Part shown: positions 20,005-30,641 of the stretch, piece by piece | How the letters are laid out: each line of letters begins with the position of its first letter | Numbering within the stretch: position 1 is the stretch's first letter | Source: Moniliophthora roreri | Lineage: Eukaryota > Basidiomycota > Agaricomycetes > Agaricales > Marasmiaceae | NCBI GenBank assembly: GCA_001466705.2 | Contig: LATX02000178.1 | Location: 496,001 to 560,000 of the forward strand | Length of the DNA stretch: 64,000 nt | Direction of reading: 5' to 3' | Made by a program: the position numbers and the translations under genes | The notes under the pieces: generated by a model | Databases searched by the model: none | What the model saw: the letters and a program-made list of their open reading frames with translations, nothing else | Told to the model about the DNA's origin: nothing

Positions 20005-22754
20005 TGTTGTGGTCGACGATGGCGATGAGAAGGAACGAAAAGAGTGAGGTATGGAGGTGGAAAGTGGTCCTCGTTCCAAGGAGAGACGAAGAACGAAAGG
20101 AAAGGAAAGCAAAGTGGAGCTGCTGAAAAAGGGGCCAGAGCGCTTAATGTGAAATTGATCCGGCAGTGTATGACGTAATTCCGGAGGGCTGTCTTTCCAT
20201 ATGGGCGGGTGCCTGACTTGCCCAGATCCCCACACACTGCTTGTGTTCTCACATTGGTTGTGGGTTCCTGATAGAAAAGAAGAAGAACAACTCAAAAAGT
20301 AGCATTCGGTGGGGCATCTGTAGCATGGTCCAGGAAATATAACAACTTTCTCTCTCTCTCCACTTGTTTCCCCATCTATCCACCGAGGTCTTCGCAGGCT
20401 TATCGCCGTACATCTCAGGTTCATCATCTTTTAATGATTCACTTTTCATTCACTGCTGTCGTCAGACGTGAAAGCAAGGGACGGTCTAGACCAGGTCTGC
20501 AGATCTTATCACCATTACTCACTCTATTCACGGCTTGATGGTTCCAGACCGCGTCGACTTGTCCATTCTTAACACAAGGGGCTTTAGAATCAACTTCTCG
20601 ATGGACAGTTCTATGTACCCCCCCCCTTCCAAACGCGCCATAAAGCCACCGTTCACACGACCTTTCCGCACAAAGAGTCAAATTTCCAAAATTCAAAAGA
20701 GAAAAAAAAAAAAAAAAAAAGAACCACACGCCACCTTCGAACTGACAGGAACCAACATGTTTCTTCTCTCTCGAAACAAGGTTATGACAGCTGGAAAGTC
20801 GTCGACCTCTCTCGCTTCTCGGCTCGACCCAACCTCACACCCGTCGTTTTATGATTGGTGTGCCTTAGATCCACATCGTCCCCCAGTTCCGTTCATCACG
20901 TATTCGCGAGTGGAACCTCCGACATTCCTGCGATATGGCCAACGCATTCAACTATATTGGGAAAAAACAAGACCAAGAGCGCGCGAGCAAGCAAGTAGAG
21001 TACTAGATACACGCCGAGTCCTCGAACCCAGCATCATGGTGAGCGGATGTAATAAACCATATGCGTGTGTGTGCCAAGGGGAGATTAGTCGCTGTCCAAT
21101 AGAAAGCGATCAAGATTCGAGCAAAGGCCCGACGAGCGCTTTTTGATGAGACCCCGGCCGGGAAGAGGGGTTAGGGTTCGCTCAATTTATTGCTCCGAAG
21201 CGAGAACAATTTGGTAACGGGGACAGAGCCTCTTTTCCACCAATGATCGCCTCTGTAGCAACTCTCAGGGCCATTGATACTTACAACGCCCCCACCCATG
21301 TAAATTCTCTCCTTGTTCTCTAAATCGCTCTTTCACGTGACTGCAGAAAAAAACAGTTGATAAGCATTTTGGGATTGCACGACTTTTTAATCTCACCATT
21401 CTTGTTTTCAACTCAAAAGGAGATCTCGTTGCGTCAAGCCGAAGACGGATCCTATCGGCTTCCTACGACCGGTATCTTTCCGTCTGATGCGAATTACCCT
21501 TGCCCTTGCCCTTGCCCTTGCCCTGTGCCGAGGGAGGTTGTGGAAAGACGTCACGCGAAGGGAACTAGAACGAAGGGGATGTTGTTAATCAAGAAGATTG
21601 ATTGATTGGCAAGTGGGGGCTAGACGTCGGATCGAAAAAAAAAAATGGACCTTGATATTCCGAGGCCTCTTTCAAGCCGAGACGAGAGGTACGCGACTCG
21701 ACCTAGCGAGAGTACGCGTTTCATTATGCCCAAAGTGGTACCATTTCGAGATTCCGATACTTCTGAGGCACGAGTAATTATCGCTGGTGGTCTTGTGCGG
21801 TATCCCCGCACTGTGATCAGATTTTACTGCATAATAAGATCCCGCCCGACGAGGTTGGTCTCGAAAACTGCTATGTATGTCATTGCATAAACCCTCTTTA
21901 CAATTGGCATTTGAAAGATCACAGCAATCTTTTATTATATATCTTCCAACTTGAAACGCCTTGATGAGATCGTCAACTGTTGGTATTTCGTAACAAAGGG
22001 CCGACCGAATATGTATGTATCAAGAAGTTCTCTCCTGTACCCACAAAACGGCTACTCTCACGGCTGTCTCGTATTTCTCAACTCATTTGCAGAAATCTGG
22101 TCTACGTATACGTTTGAATCCAATGACTGGAATTGAAGAGACAAGGATAACCGCGGCGGCGCATTCAAGTGTCCATCAAAACCATAACAGCTTCTTCGAG
22201 TTTCACGGCCAAACTGAGTATCATCAACGTCATCATACTTTCTCTTACCGGAGAAGAGAAGGCTTGTAACGTTATAAAATCTTGCAAATGCCAAAAGCTA
22301 TTTTGTTCCTGAATTTTTTTTTTTTTTTTTTTTTTTACGTCTAGAACCAAAGAACAAGTTACATGCTTGATTGTTTCCTTACATGTATCAAGTGCTTATA
22401 ACTTACTTTTCCGCTTGCCAACTATAGAGTGCTAACATCTTTCTATATTGGGTGGTGCGATATGAAAGAAAGCAAAGGCCTTTCATTTCTCGAGAGAAAG
22501 TTTACGAAATGCACAGTTTGCTTTGTAAGTGGCAAGATGCCGAGTGAGTGAAGGAACAAAACGCACCTTAAACTGATGATCGGGCAACGTTGGGGAGATG
22601 AAAGCCTCGTGGTCACTTTTACATCATCGCGACGATGATTGCGATCCAACCAATCAAGCTAATCATTTTTGACATGTATTGCCGAGTAATATAGTCGAAA
22701 AAGTGACTGGACAACGGGCCGGCAACGTAAGACAAGTGCAGATGACGATCTAGT
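20005..22754. other. Long non-coding region between phosphatase and tRNA
   Basis: The left part (20005-20450) is the phosphatase 5' flank, with pyrimidine-rich tracts. A 203-codon plus-strand frame at 20535-21146 runs through a Lys-rich poly(A) stretch and shows no domain, so I do not call it. Simple repeats include an A-tract at 20701-20720, (CCCTTG)4 at 21497-21520 and poly(T) at 22314-22336. Nothing else is recognised. Confidence 0.4.
21497..21524 (+). repeat. CCCTTG hexanucleotide microsatellite
   Basis: Four perfect CCCTTG units plus CCCT. Confidence 0.9.
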
Positions 22755-22851
22755 TCCAATGCGGGGAATCGAACCCCGGGCTGCTGTGCAATTACGCGGG
22801 TGTACACAATTACATGAAAGACAGCAATGTTAGCCACTACACCACATTGGA
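22755..22851 (-). tRNA. tRNA-Glu(UUC) with intron
   Basis: Minus-strand cloverleaf of 97 nt. The acceptor stem TCCAATG pairs perfectly with CATTGGA. The A box is GTGTAGTGGC. The anticodon stem GCTGT/ACAGC carries the loop C-T-TTC-A-C. The T arm is CGGGG-TTCGATT-CCCCG and contains the B box. A 26-nt intron (22789-22814) lies after position 37, one base 3' to the anticodon, the canonical nuclear site. CCA is not encoded. The anticodon TTC reads GAA/GAG (Glu), and the TCC...GGA acceptor ends agree with eukaryotic tRNA-Glu. Confidence 0.95.
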
Positions 22852-24442
22852 TTGACTGTACTTACTTGACATGTCATTCCAGTAGGCAGTCGGGCGACAG
22901 ATGATGATAATGGCGGGCGAGACCTAGTAATCGTCACTCGCAATAATTCAACCCCTGTGGACCGCCAAGCACGCACACAATACAAGCTAGCTCTCTCAAT
23001 TATCACGAAGTTGTAGCCACGGCTAACGAGGAGCGGCCGTTTGTGCATGATTTCAAAATGGAGGGGAAAGAGTCGAGAGCGGTGGGTGGAATTGAAAGGA
23101 ATAGGTTCACAAAAGTTGGGCCTAGGACACATCAAAGTCAGCACCAAAGCCTTCCGATAACTGACATTAGGAGCGAGAAGAGGACGGTAGGTCGTCTTCG
23201 AGAGGTGCGATGCTTCAGGTTCATGGTGAGGTAGTCAGAACCCCCCAAGTCTGCAGCTCGAGTCAGACGAGCTATCTTTGGTTTGAAAAATGACGTACCT
23301 GCTCTGGCCCTAAATATCCTATCCTGTCTGTCCCCCGCGTCTCAACACTGTTGTCCCGTCACGCGAAGAAGAGCCTTCGTCGGAATCGTGATATTTTGGC
23401 GTCCCATAACCGTCATGAACTAGCAGTTCTCAGAGAAGTTTGGAGGGAGGTGAGCGACGTTGAATGGTCTACAGATACATGTCCGATTTCTCCCGACCTT
23501 TTTTCGACAGCTGGATTGTATATGCAGACCTATGGTTAGAGAGCTCTTGAGAGGCAGTTCCGGAAATGTTTAGTGAGCAGCCGTGAGGAGGTAGAGCTCA
23601 TAATCCGCAAGATGGTGACTGTGAAATGATGAAAATTTCGGCTGACCGGACCCCAGCCGGTCCGTGCTTGTGTTTATTTGTAATCTCCAGTTCGTGGAGC
23701 CCGAATTCCCGATTCCAGGCTTGTCTAAAACTCTCAGCGTTACCTTTCGAAACTGATGAATTCGTAAACTCACGGTGAATCTTAACCTTGGATTTAGCTC
23801 TCGCCCGTCTAACTTACGCCTTCCAGAATCTGGTGCAAAGCCTCCGAAATGATTGAAAATTTCCGTATCAGATTCTTCGTCATCGACAATCACTTCAGGA
23901 GGAACAAAAGGGCCTTTCTCTTCGTCAAAATCTCATTATAGAACTCAATTGGACTTCGATACTCAGGCGTAGCACCAATAACGCCGATAAACGCGGGAAA
24001 GGAAAACGATACGGAATACGCCTTGTTGCACGACGTGTAGGAGCTGCCAGTTCATAGATTCCCTCCTTTCGGACGAGAATGCTACCCAAAGTCCACTACA
24101 ACTCTCATGTAGTCCACCGCATCACGGAGAGGTTCCTCATTGAGTACAAATATCAAATGACGAGAGAGACGGGGGAACTATTCCGCAAAGAAGACAAACG
24201 CAGCACGGCTGTGTCATTTGGACCCGATCAAGGTACGTTACTTACTTCCAGGAGTACTATTTCTCGAAATTCGACGGCATACGACGAATCGTACAGCAAT
24301 ATCAAATCTCTTGTAAATGAGAGTGTGTATTATAATGCCCCGATAACAATACAAAAAGTGATACGGCCATCGAGGCCGTGCTCCGAGTGTACGTTATGCC
24401 CAAGTTTGAAATGGTGAACAACTTCTCAATCTCCCACCGGCT
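22852..24442. other. Intergenic region, nothing recognised
   Basis: Several short ORFs on both strands lack motifs, including a 112-codon plus-strand frame at 24079-24417. It lies between the tRNA and the stop of the M36 protease gene. Confidence 0.4.
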
Positions 24443-26706
24443 TTACACGCAATTGGCAGGAACAGACCTATCGTTACGGAAGCGACGCGCTCTGAGTCCT
24501 AGACCTCGACTAGCGAACACTCTCCACAGCAAACATTCGTTTTCGCCGTTATATCGAATTTGATCCGCCTGGATGATAGCATCACGGGCTTGCGGAAAGG
24601 TCGGGTTGCAAGGGTTTAAAGCCAGACCATCAATTAGGAGATGCAAAAAGACGACATTTCCTTCGCTACCGGTGGGATCGGTTAATGCTGTATCGGAGAA
24701 ACCGTGTTCATCAACGAGTGCGGCGTAAACGTTGTGTAACATGTTGGCCCAAACTTCTCCAATGTCGTGTGGTTCCTCAAGGAGTGCAAGGTCGGAGTAT
24801 CTCAGTGTATTCACAGTTGGATCCACAGAGTATGGTTGACTTCGAATGCCACCAGGTTTCCCCTCGACACGTACGCCGACGACAAAGTCCTTTACTTGAG
24901 CACTAGTCTGGTGGGCCCATCTAGTAAACAAAATATCGTTAATTTGATACGAGAAAGAACGGTTTAAGCAATTACATACTCAGCAACAGCATCAGACCAG
25001 CCTTCGCCTAAGCCACGGGACTCAACGGTTGAGAGACAGCTAGCTGTGCCGCCACCAGTCAAACGCCCGCTCATCCCGTGCGTTAATTCGTGGATAATAA
25101 TTGCGTTGTCCATGGAGCCGTCTTCCCTAATCTAAAGGAAGAGCAAGTTCAGAGGCGAAATCACAGTTAGGACCTTTTGCCTACTAATGTCTTGTCCCAG
25201 AGAAACATCCTGCATATTCCGGGTTGACCGCTGCAGATGACGGAAGATGGTGAGTCCTGATATGAATACCAGGGAAAAATACAGCGGTGCTCACTCTGGA
25301 AGCGTCTTAAAGTCAGCGTTGTTGGTATCCCGAGGATCTTGAACGGATAACATGACAGGATCGCCTCCAACACCGCCCTTTCCAAAATTGTCCGCCTGAA
25401 AATTGAATGCATTTTCGGTAAAGCCGTATTAATACGTGAAGTCGTGGAACGTGTTGGCGATATAAAAGGCATTTGCGCGAGCAGCGTTGGTGTTGTTTGG
25501 ATCCGTAGGGTCTTTGGAGGAATCATAGGTGAAATCAAACGTTAGGGATCCATTTCCTCCAACTTGCCCTTCAAGGAACAGTTCGGTTGTATTCAGAGCA
25601 AGGATGATAGCATTATTTCCGCTATGAAACATTTTAATAGACGAAAAACTGAAACGACACAAAACATACCTTGTATCAGTCATGTTGGCTCCATCAAGCG
25701 AGTTCCAGCCATTTGGAGAAGCCCTGAAATCTTCCGGGTCCACAATGAGTTCGAGACCGTCGTCAAGATTGGTCTTTTGAACAGAGAGGCCCCTGAACTA
25801 TCCACGACTACGTATCGTTGCTGGCAACACTTTTGAATGACACTTACTGTGGAATCAGAAACAAAATCTGTGGCGGAAAGGACTTCTCCACTGTGGGCAT
25901 CAATGAATGCTTCATAAGATGTACCGACACTCTCGTTTTGGACCTGAACAGCATGAACTAGCGCTGCCGAGCCATCGGGGCGGACCCAATACTTCAATGA
26001 AGGCTCCGGAAGTCCAGTATTGGTTCCATCGAAGACTGACTCTGCCTTTGCGACGGCATCCTTACTATCAATGGTCGGTTTCGAAGGAGCAATTTTGGCT
26101 TTGGCTGTTTGCGTATCTAGTTGGCGCGAGAATGGAATGATTGTGAAGAAAGTGAAACATACCTTTATCAATGAAAGAGTTCCCAAATGCAACAGCATTA
26201 TTGTCCTTGAACATTACATTTCCGACCGCGTTTACAAAAGGGATACCATCCTGAACGATGTGAGTGCGTCAGAGAATGTATTTGGAACTGCGCAATGAGG
26301 AATCTTACATGAACTTGCTTTACATATCCGCAGGAGACGTTGTGCATTGACCATCCCGATTGCCATGCTATACCGGAATCATCCAGTTGAAGTTGGTTTT
26401 GTATCCAGGTGAGGGTGTTATTTGTTAAACCCTCCTTGTCAGCAAACGATTTTGCGTTAAGCATAGGTTTTCATACTCCATACGTCTAGAGAACGATTAG
26501 GAATGGTCAACGGGAAGAAAATTCACTGCAGAACGGACCTTGAACTGAGATTCCGGCTGATAGTACTCTAGCTTCAGACCACTTCGGGCTGTTATTTTAC
26601 CATGAGTGGAACGTTTGGACCAGGCTGGTGCGGGAACAGCGTTCACAGTGGTAGTGCACAGCACTGCGAGAAGAATAGAGGTAAAAAAGAAGTTGTTGAA
26701 ACTCAT
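24443..26706 (-). pseudogene. Fungalysin (M36) metalloprotease with two in-frame stops
   Basis: Nine exons: 26706-26539, 26485-26309, 26250-26163, 26116-25848, 25797-25670, 25621-25295, 25230-25185, 25131-24980 and 24920-24443. The protein has a signal peptide (ILLAVLCTTTVNAVPAPA) and an FTP-type propeptide ending with YEAFIDAHSGEVLS. Its M36 catalytic domain carries the zinc motif HELTHG with the glutamate ligand in GLGEGWSDA, and it ends with the family C-terminus DNAIIIH...AQVKDF...RSVPANC. It is a secreted endopeptidase by homology. Two TGA/TAA codons break an otherwise intact frame. The first is TGA 26473-26471 just after the exon 2 acceptor; the second is TAA 25431-25429 between FHDFTY and YGFTENAF. 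No intron can remove either without losing conserved residues. The splice sites and active site are intact, so inactivation is recent, or the stops are strain-specific. Confidence 0.8.
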
Positions 26707-26899
26707 GTCAAATGAGACAAAGAGGGACCGTAGCCTCTGAAAACGAAGACAAAAAAGAGGGCAAAAGGGGCACAGACATCTACCAGGCATGTCCTTACTC
26801 TTATGAAAACGCCAAGCCCAGCGAGTTGATTGTCCGGAAGCGCCGCCAATGCCCCTGGCCTCAGCGTACCGCTATAGTTATGTTGATCATCGTGGTCAC

Positions 26900-27196
26900 T
26901 CATGGTCCCGGGCGAGGCAATGAATTCAGACCGAGGTTGTCACGACGGGCTAGCCCGGTACGCTGGGAGAATTTGATGGTGCTGGTGCGTTGATTCACTT
27001 TCCAGGCTGTGCTATGACAATCTTGTGAAAATATGCTGATTGGGAAACTGAAATGTTTATATTCATAAGCTTCAGTCTCGGAGGAGTGAAAGATGCGCAC
27101 CGTTGAAATGACGAAACTAAGGATCATGAATGTTAAGAGCAAGCCAGATGGGCGCTTCGCGTTGCTAACCAGGAATACGTGCCTTGATCCGCACAT
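26900..27196 (-). pseudogene. Fragment of a membrane-protein gene upstream of M36
   Basis: A 98-codon frame contains SNAKRPSGLLLTFMILSFVISTVRIFHSSE, a transmembrane helix resembling an exon of the multi-pass orphan membrane proteins of Agaricomycetes. A diverged copy of the same DNA lies at about 38780-38880, upstream of the second M36 copy, so this fragment belonged to the duplicated segment. No complete gene is visible. Confidence 0.35.
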
Positions 27197-27494
27197 TGAT
27201 GGCGCTTGTAAGGGCTTATGTGGTCGTGTACAGCCTCACGACCGGTGGTTCAGGATCAATCTCACTTCAAGTAAGCGCTCTCAAATGATGAGCGGTTGTC
27301 AGATTCTCGGGGCAGCAACGGGAAGAGATCAGTGAGCGGGTAGTCACAGCCAAATTGTCCAAAAAGAGGCCAAAGGTGGGTCTATTCTATTACTTTCCAA
27401 TTCTGACTTCTACAGCATTTATGACACTGGCGGTATATTAGACAGATGTGTAGCCTATAACAAGTTGCAAACCTACTCACCCGGGTCGTCTGCT

Positions 27495-27605
27495 ATGAGT
27501 TCAGGGAGGTTGCCCTCGATAGACCCTGCTTCGTCTTTTGTTTCAATATCACGGATCAAGGCCCATCTCAAGCTATTGCATGCCTTTGCTAAGCTGAAGG
27601 AACGG
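27495..27605 (+). pseudogene. Detached 5' part of exon 1 of GRDP copy B
   Basis: ATG 27495 opens MSSGRLPSIDPASSFVSISR and continues IKAHLKLLHAFAKLKERI, which aligns to the first exon of GRDP copy A (ISRIKVHLNLLHAFAGLKTR). Immediately after this the AT-rich TIR element begins and closes the frame with TAA. The rest of the exon resumes at 28412. Confidence 0.85.
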
Positions 27606-27639
27606 ATCATCAGCAAAATGGACACCTAAATATAATAAA

Positions 27640-27890
27640 TTATAATGTATTTTGCTGATTTTAGTCCATTGTAATAGATTAAAATCAAGCAATGCTATTA
27701 CAATACATTAAAATGCATTAAAATGAAACTGGTGTTATTATAATCCATTAAAATACAATAAAATGGGATGGTATTATTATAGTACATTAAAATGCAATAA
27801 AATGGGATGGTATTATTATAGTGTATTAAAATGCAATAAAATGAGACAGAGTTATTATAATGTAGTAAAATAGATTGTAACAGAGGCAAT
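27640..27890. repeat. AT-rich imperfect tandem repeat inside the TIR element
   Basis: Repeated blocks of the form ATTATTATAGTACATTAAAA followed by TGCAATAAAATG, with a roughly 45-bp period that is clearest at 27765-27845. A related array of ATTATAATGGCTGAAATAC-type units occurs at 28190-28370 towards the other end. Confidence 0.8.
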
Positions 27891-28051
27891 CAAAACAGTG
27901 CATTTTTATGCCTTCCAGAGGACAGGGAGAGGACTCTATAAAGTGAAGGGAAGCTTTTGGTTGGGGATTTGATTGATAGAAACAGCAAGAGGGTGGAGAT
28001 AGGTCTTTTGAGTAAGGGGATATATTGCACTATGTATGGCGGTAAGTATAT

Positions 28052-28147
28052 GGCACTGTGGTACAGTGGTCTTGAGCACCCCGCGGCTGCTAACGATTGC
28101 TGACTAATCCACCTTGAGGTCGAGGGTTCGACTCACGGGGGTTGCAA
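28052..28147 (+). repeat. tRNA-derived (SINE-like) segment
   Basis: The segment carries an A-box-like TGTGGTACAGTGG near 28058 and a near-perfect B box GGTTCGACTC at 28125-28134. The spacing is that of a class II tRNA, with a CTGCTAA loop-like motif between them. The end segments do not pair into a proper acceptor stem, so it is not a functional tRNA. It looks like the pol III head of a SINE embedded in the TIR element, or the core the element was built from. Confidence 0.6.
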
Positions 28148-28406
28148 CAAATAAATATTATTTCTTTTTGTCCCCGACCCCCAGGTGGGGCCAATGCATT
28201 ATAATGGCTGAAATACATTATAATAGCCAAAATACATTATAATAGCCAGAATACATTATAACCATTTTGCTTCATTTTAATCCATTAAAATAAAGGAACA
28301 ACAATTATATTACATTAAAATACACCATAATGATTATAATGTATTTTGGCCATTATAACGTATTTCACTCATTTTATTCCAATATATTTAGGTGTCCATT
28401 TCACTG

Positions 28407-30641
28407 ATGATAGAGGGACTAGGAGACCATGAAATTGACGTTCCAAACCGAGATAATCGTCGGTGGACTTGGTTCGTAGGGCATGCAGTTGAACGGTAAA
28501 TATATTCTCCATCCTTCATCCAGGATAGCGTTCGCATTTGTATTGACCGACTCGGATGTCCACCTCAGGTTCGACTTATGGTGTAAATCAACTTGCGATA
28601 AGCCACTGTGGGAGATCAGTGGCGGTCTTGTTACATTCCATTTGCCTCCTGTAGATGTGTTCATGGTCTGGCATTCCTACTCATTAAACCCTGCGTATGC
28701 TATCAGCTACTTTAAATTTTCCCTTGGCTAACTTCGCCTTTTCCTCTGTTTACAGGTGGTACCAGGAAGATGTGAAGCGAGTTCCCTCGCTCAAGTTTCT
28801 TCAGGATTTGGGCCGTTTGTTTGAAACATGTGCCGTAGGTTTCACTTCTGAGTCTGGATGTCTGACATTGTATTCCCTCAATTAATTACATACATTTAGG
28901 ATGACATGGTTTCGTACCTCCTTTCCAAACCTTCTGACACTCGGGCCAGTGAATGGACTAGTGCAACGCAGCTCCCATTCGATTTTATTGAGTCGGCGAA
29001 AGTGTTTAAAACAAGAACGATCATATGCCCCTGTTGTCGAAAGGATTTGGCCGTGTGTAAGTCACTTTGTCCAAGTCTCTTAATCTCTTCAGATTGACTG
29101 TTGTATCTCAGCGCTTTCAAATGAGGATGATACAGGATACCTTCAGAAGACCTTTTTAGCACAGTGTACATATGGATCACAGTGTCCAGAGATCAACAAA
29201 TCCGGGCTTGCGGCAAGAAAGCTGGCTGAGGATTTATCGACAAATGGACCGTGCAATGACATGAGAGAATACCAGAGGTACCTTGCGTAAGTAATTTTTA
29301 CATCTCATGTTCCCAACAGAGGCTTATACTTCATGTTAGAGGAACAGTATACACCACAAAGGTCCCATATGACTACAAGAAAGCCAGACACATCAAAGAT
29401 GCGATTTTACAGGTGCCGAAACTCCACTGGCCGAATGGAACACATTATTCTCTTCCCTCTCTCAGTCGACCACGTGACTCGGAAATAATACCCAAGCCAA
29501 CTCGAGAGGAATGGGAATCAGCCATCTTGAAGAGGGTGAATTTCTCAATGAGAGTAATGGAACATGTAATAAGGAGGCGTATGGGAGATGCAAAGGACAA
29601 TACGAAACTGTGAGTCTTTGTTTGCAGTAGATGGCATCAATTCCAATCCCATTGTTACAGCTTACACCGGATCATGAGTGCTTACATGGATGATAAACCT
29701 TGGTCCATTGACCTTGTTGGTGCAGTGAGTTGACCCCACCATTTAAGCTTCACATTATTAACAGATTATTCAGGTTTTGCGGCAAGGATCTTTTGTCCAG
29801 AAAATGTATAATCTGCACTGGACAGAGTCCTCATTCCTTGACAACACAGACAGCAAACACACTCTCAAGCATGCTGTTCAACGATATCATGTGTAATGTT
29901 CCAAAACATTTTATAGATTAGATCTAGAGTTTCACAAAAAGAACTAGTTTTCTAGAACTGCTACATGAATCTTCATCAAGTTCTTTCCTTGTGCCCACTT
30001 TGGACATTGATCTAGTGTGGCACACACATCAACTAATGGCTAGCAAGTATGAAAGAGATTGCTTGCAATTTCTTGGTCGGTTTTTGGACCAGTTTGTTTT
30101 TTCCCCTTCTTTCCTTATCCTTTGTATACATGATGACCATCAACTTTCTGGGACAGTAATGATAATGTGGAAAAGCAGGACTTGTTGCTGGCATTTGAAC
30201 AAACGTGTCATGCTTGGGAGGTATGTGGCATGCTCAGGCTGATTCAAATGTTTCACCTAATGTCATTGTTCCAATTAGAGCCGATTCAATGTTCCATATG
30301 ATCAATCTGGAAGGCAAGTAAAGAAGAAAGAGAAGAATAAGTCTGAAAGATACCGCACTCTGATGGAGGAAATGGCCAATAATCTGGGAAATTTTGGCCC
30401 TACAAGTGATGATGGAGATGGTGGTAGTGGAGGTGGTGGAGGTGGAGGAGGTGGAGGTGGTGGAGGAGGTGGGGGTGGTGGAGGTGGTGATGGTGGTGAA
30501 GGTGGAGGTGGTGATGGTGGTGAAGGTGGAGGTGGTGATGGTGGTGAAGGTGGTGAAGATGGAGGAGAATGTGGAGAATGTGGAGGAGGTGGTGGTGGAT
30601 GTGGAGGTGGTGGCTGTGGTGGCTGTGGCTGTGGTGGTTAA
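28407..30641 (+). CDS. Glycine-rich domain-containing protein (GRDP type), copy B, 5' disrupted
   Basis: Eleven exons: 28407-28495, 28569-28694, 28756-28834, 28900-29056, 29112-29286, 29340-29609, 29661-29724, 29774-29892, 29948-30091, 30157-30220 and 30279-30641. They total 1650 nt (549 residues). The family motifs are LPPVDVFMVWHSYSLNP, WYQEDVKR, a CPCC knuckle, KPWSIDLVGAVLRQGSF and VPTLDIDLVWHTHQL. The last exon adds a very long poly-Gly tail ending in a GCGG/GGCGCGG block, much longer than in copy A. Exon lengths 79, 157, 175, 64, 119 and 64 are identical to copy A. The true first exon began at 27495 and is split by the TIR element. The terminal ATG of the element (28407), in frame with the remainder (MIEGLGDHEIDV...), could serve as a replacement start. 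Everything downstream is intact. Confidence 0.85.

Larger units (their letters stand above)
27606..28411. mobile_element. AT-rich TIR element splitting exon 1 of GRDP copy B
   Basis: 806 bp bounded by inverted termini of about 29 bp. The left one reads ATCATCAGCAAAATGGACAC and continues CTAAATATA; the right one is the same except for two substitutions. The interior is AT-rich with tandemly repeated ATTATAATG/ATTAAAATG blocks, plus a GC-richer core (27900-28190) holding a tRNA-like pol III promoter region. There is no transposase ORF. The coding sequence of the interrupted gene matches copy A up to the left terminus and from the right terminus onward, so the element is an insertion. A target duplication is not clear. 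Confidence 0.85.

Noticed and set aside
20535..21146. 203-codon plus-strand ORF
   Set aside because: Runs through a poly(A)-coded Lys run, has no domain, irregular composition and lies in the promoter space of the phosphatase. Most likely chance.
28052..28147. Functional tRNA-Ser or tRNA-Leu gene
   Set aside because: A and B boxes are present, but the ends do not form a 7-bp acceptor stem. Kept as a tRNA-derived repeat instead.
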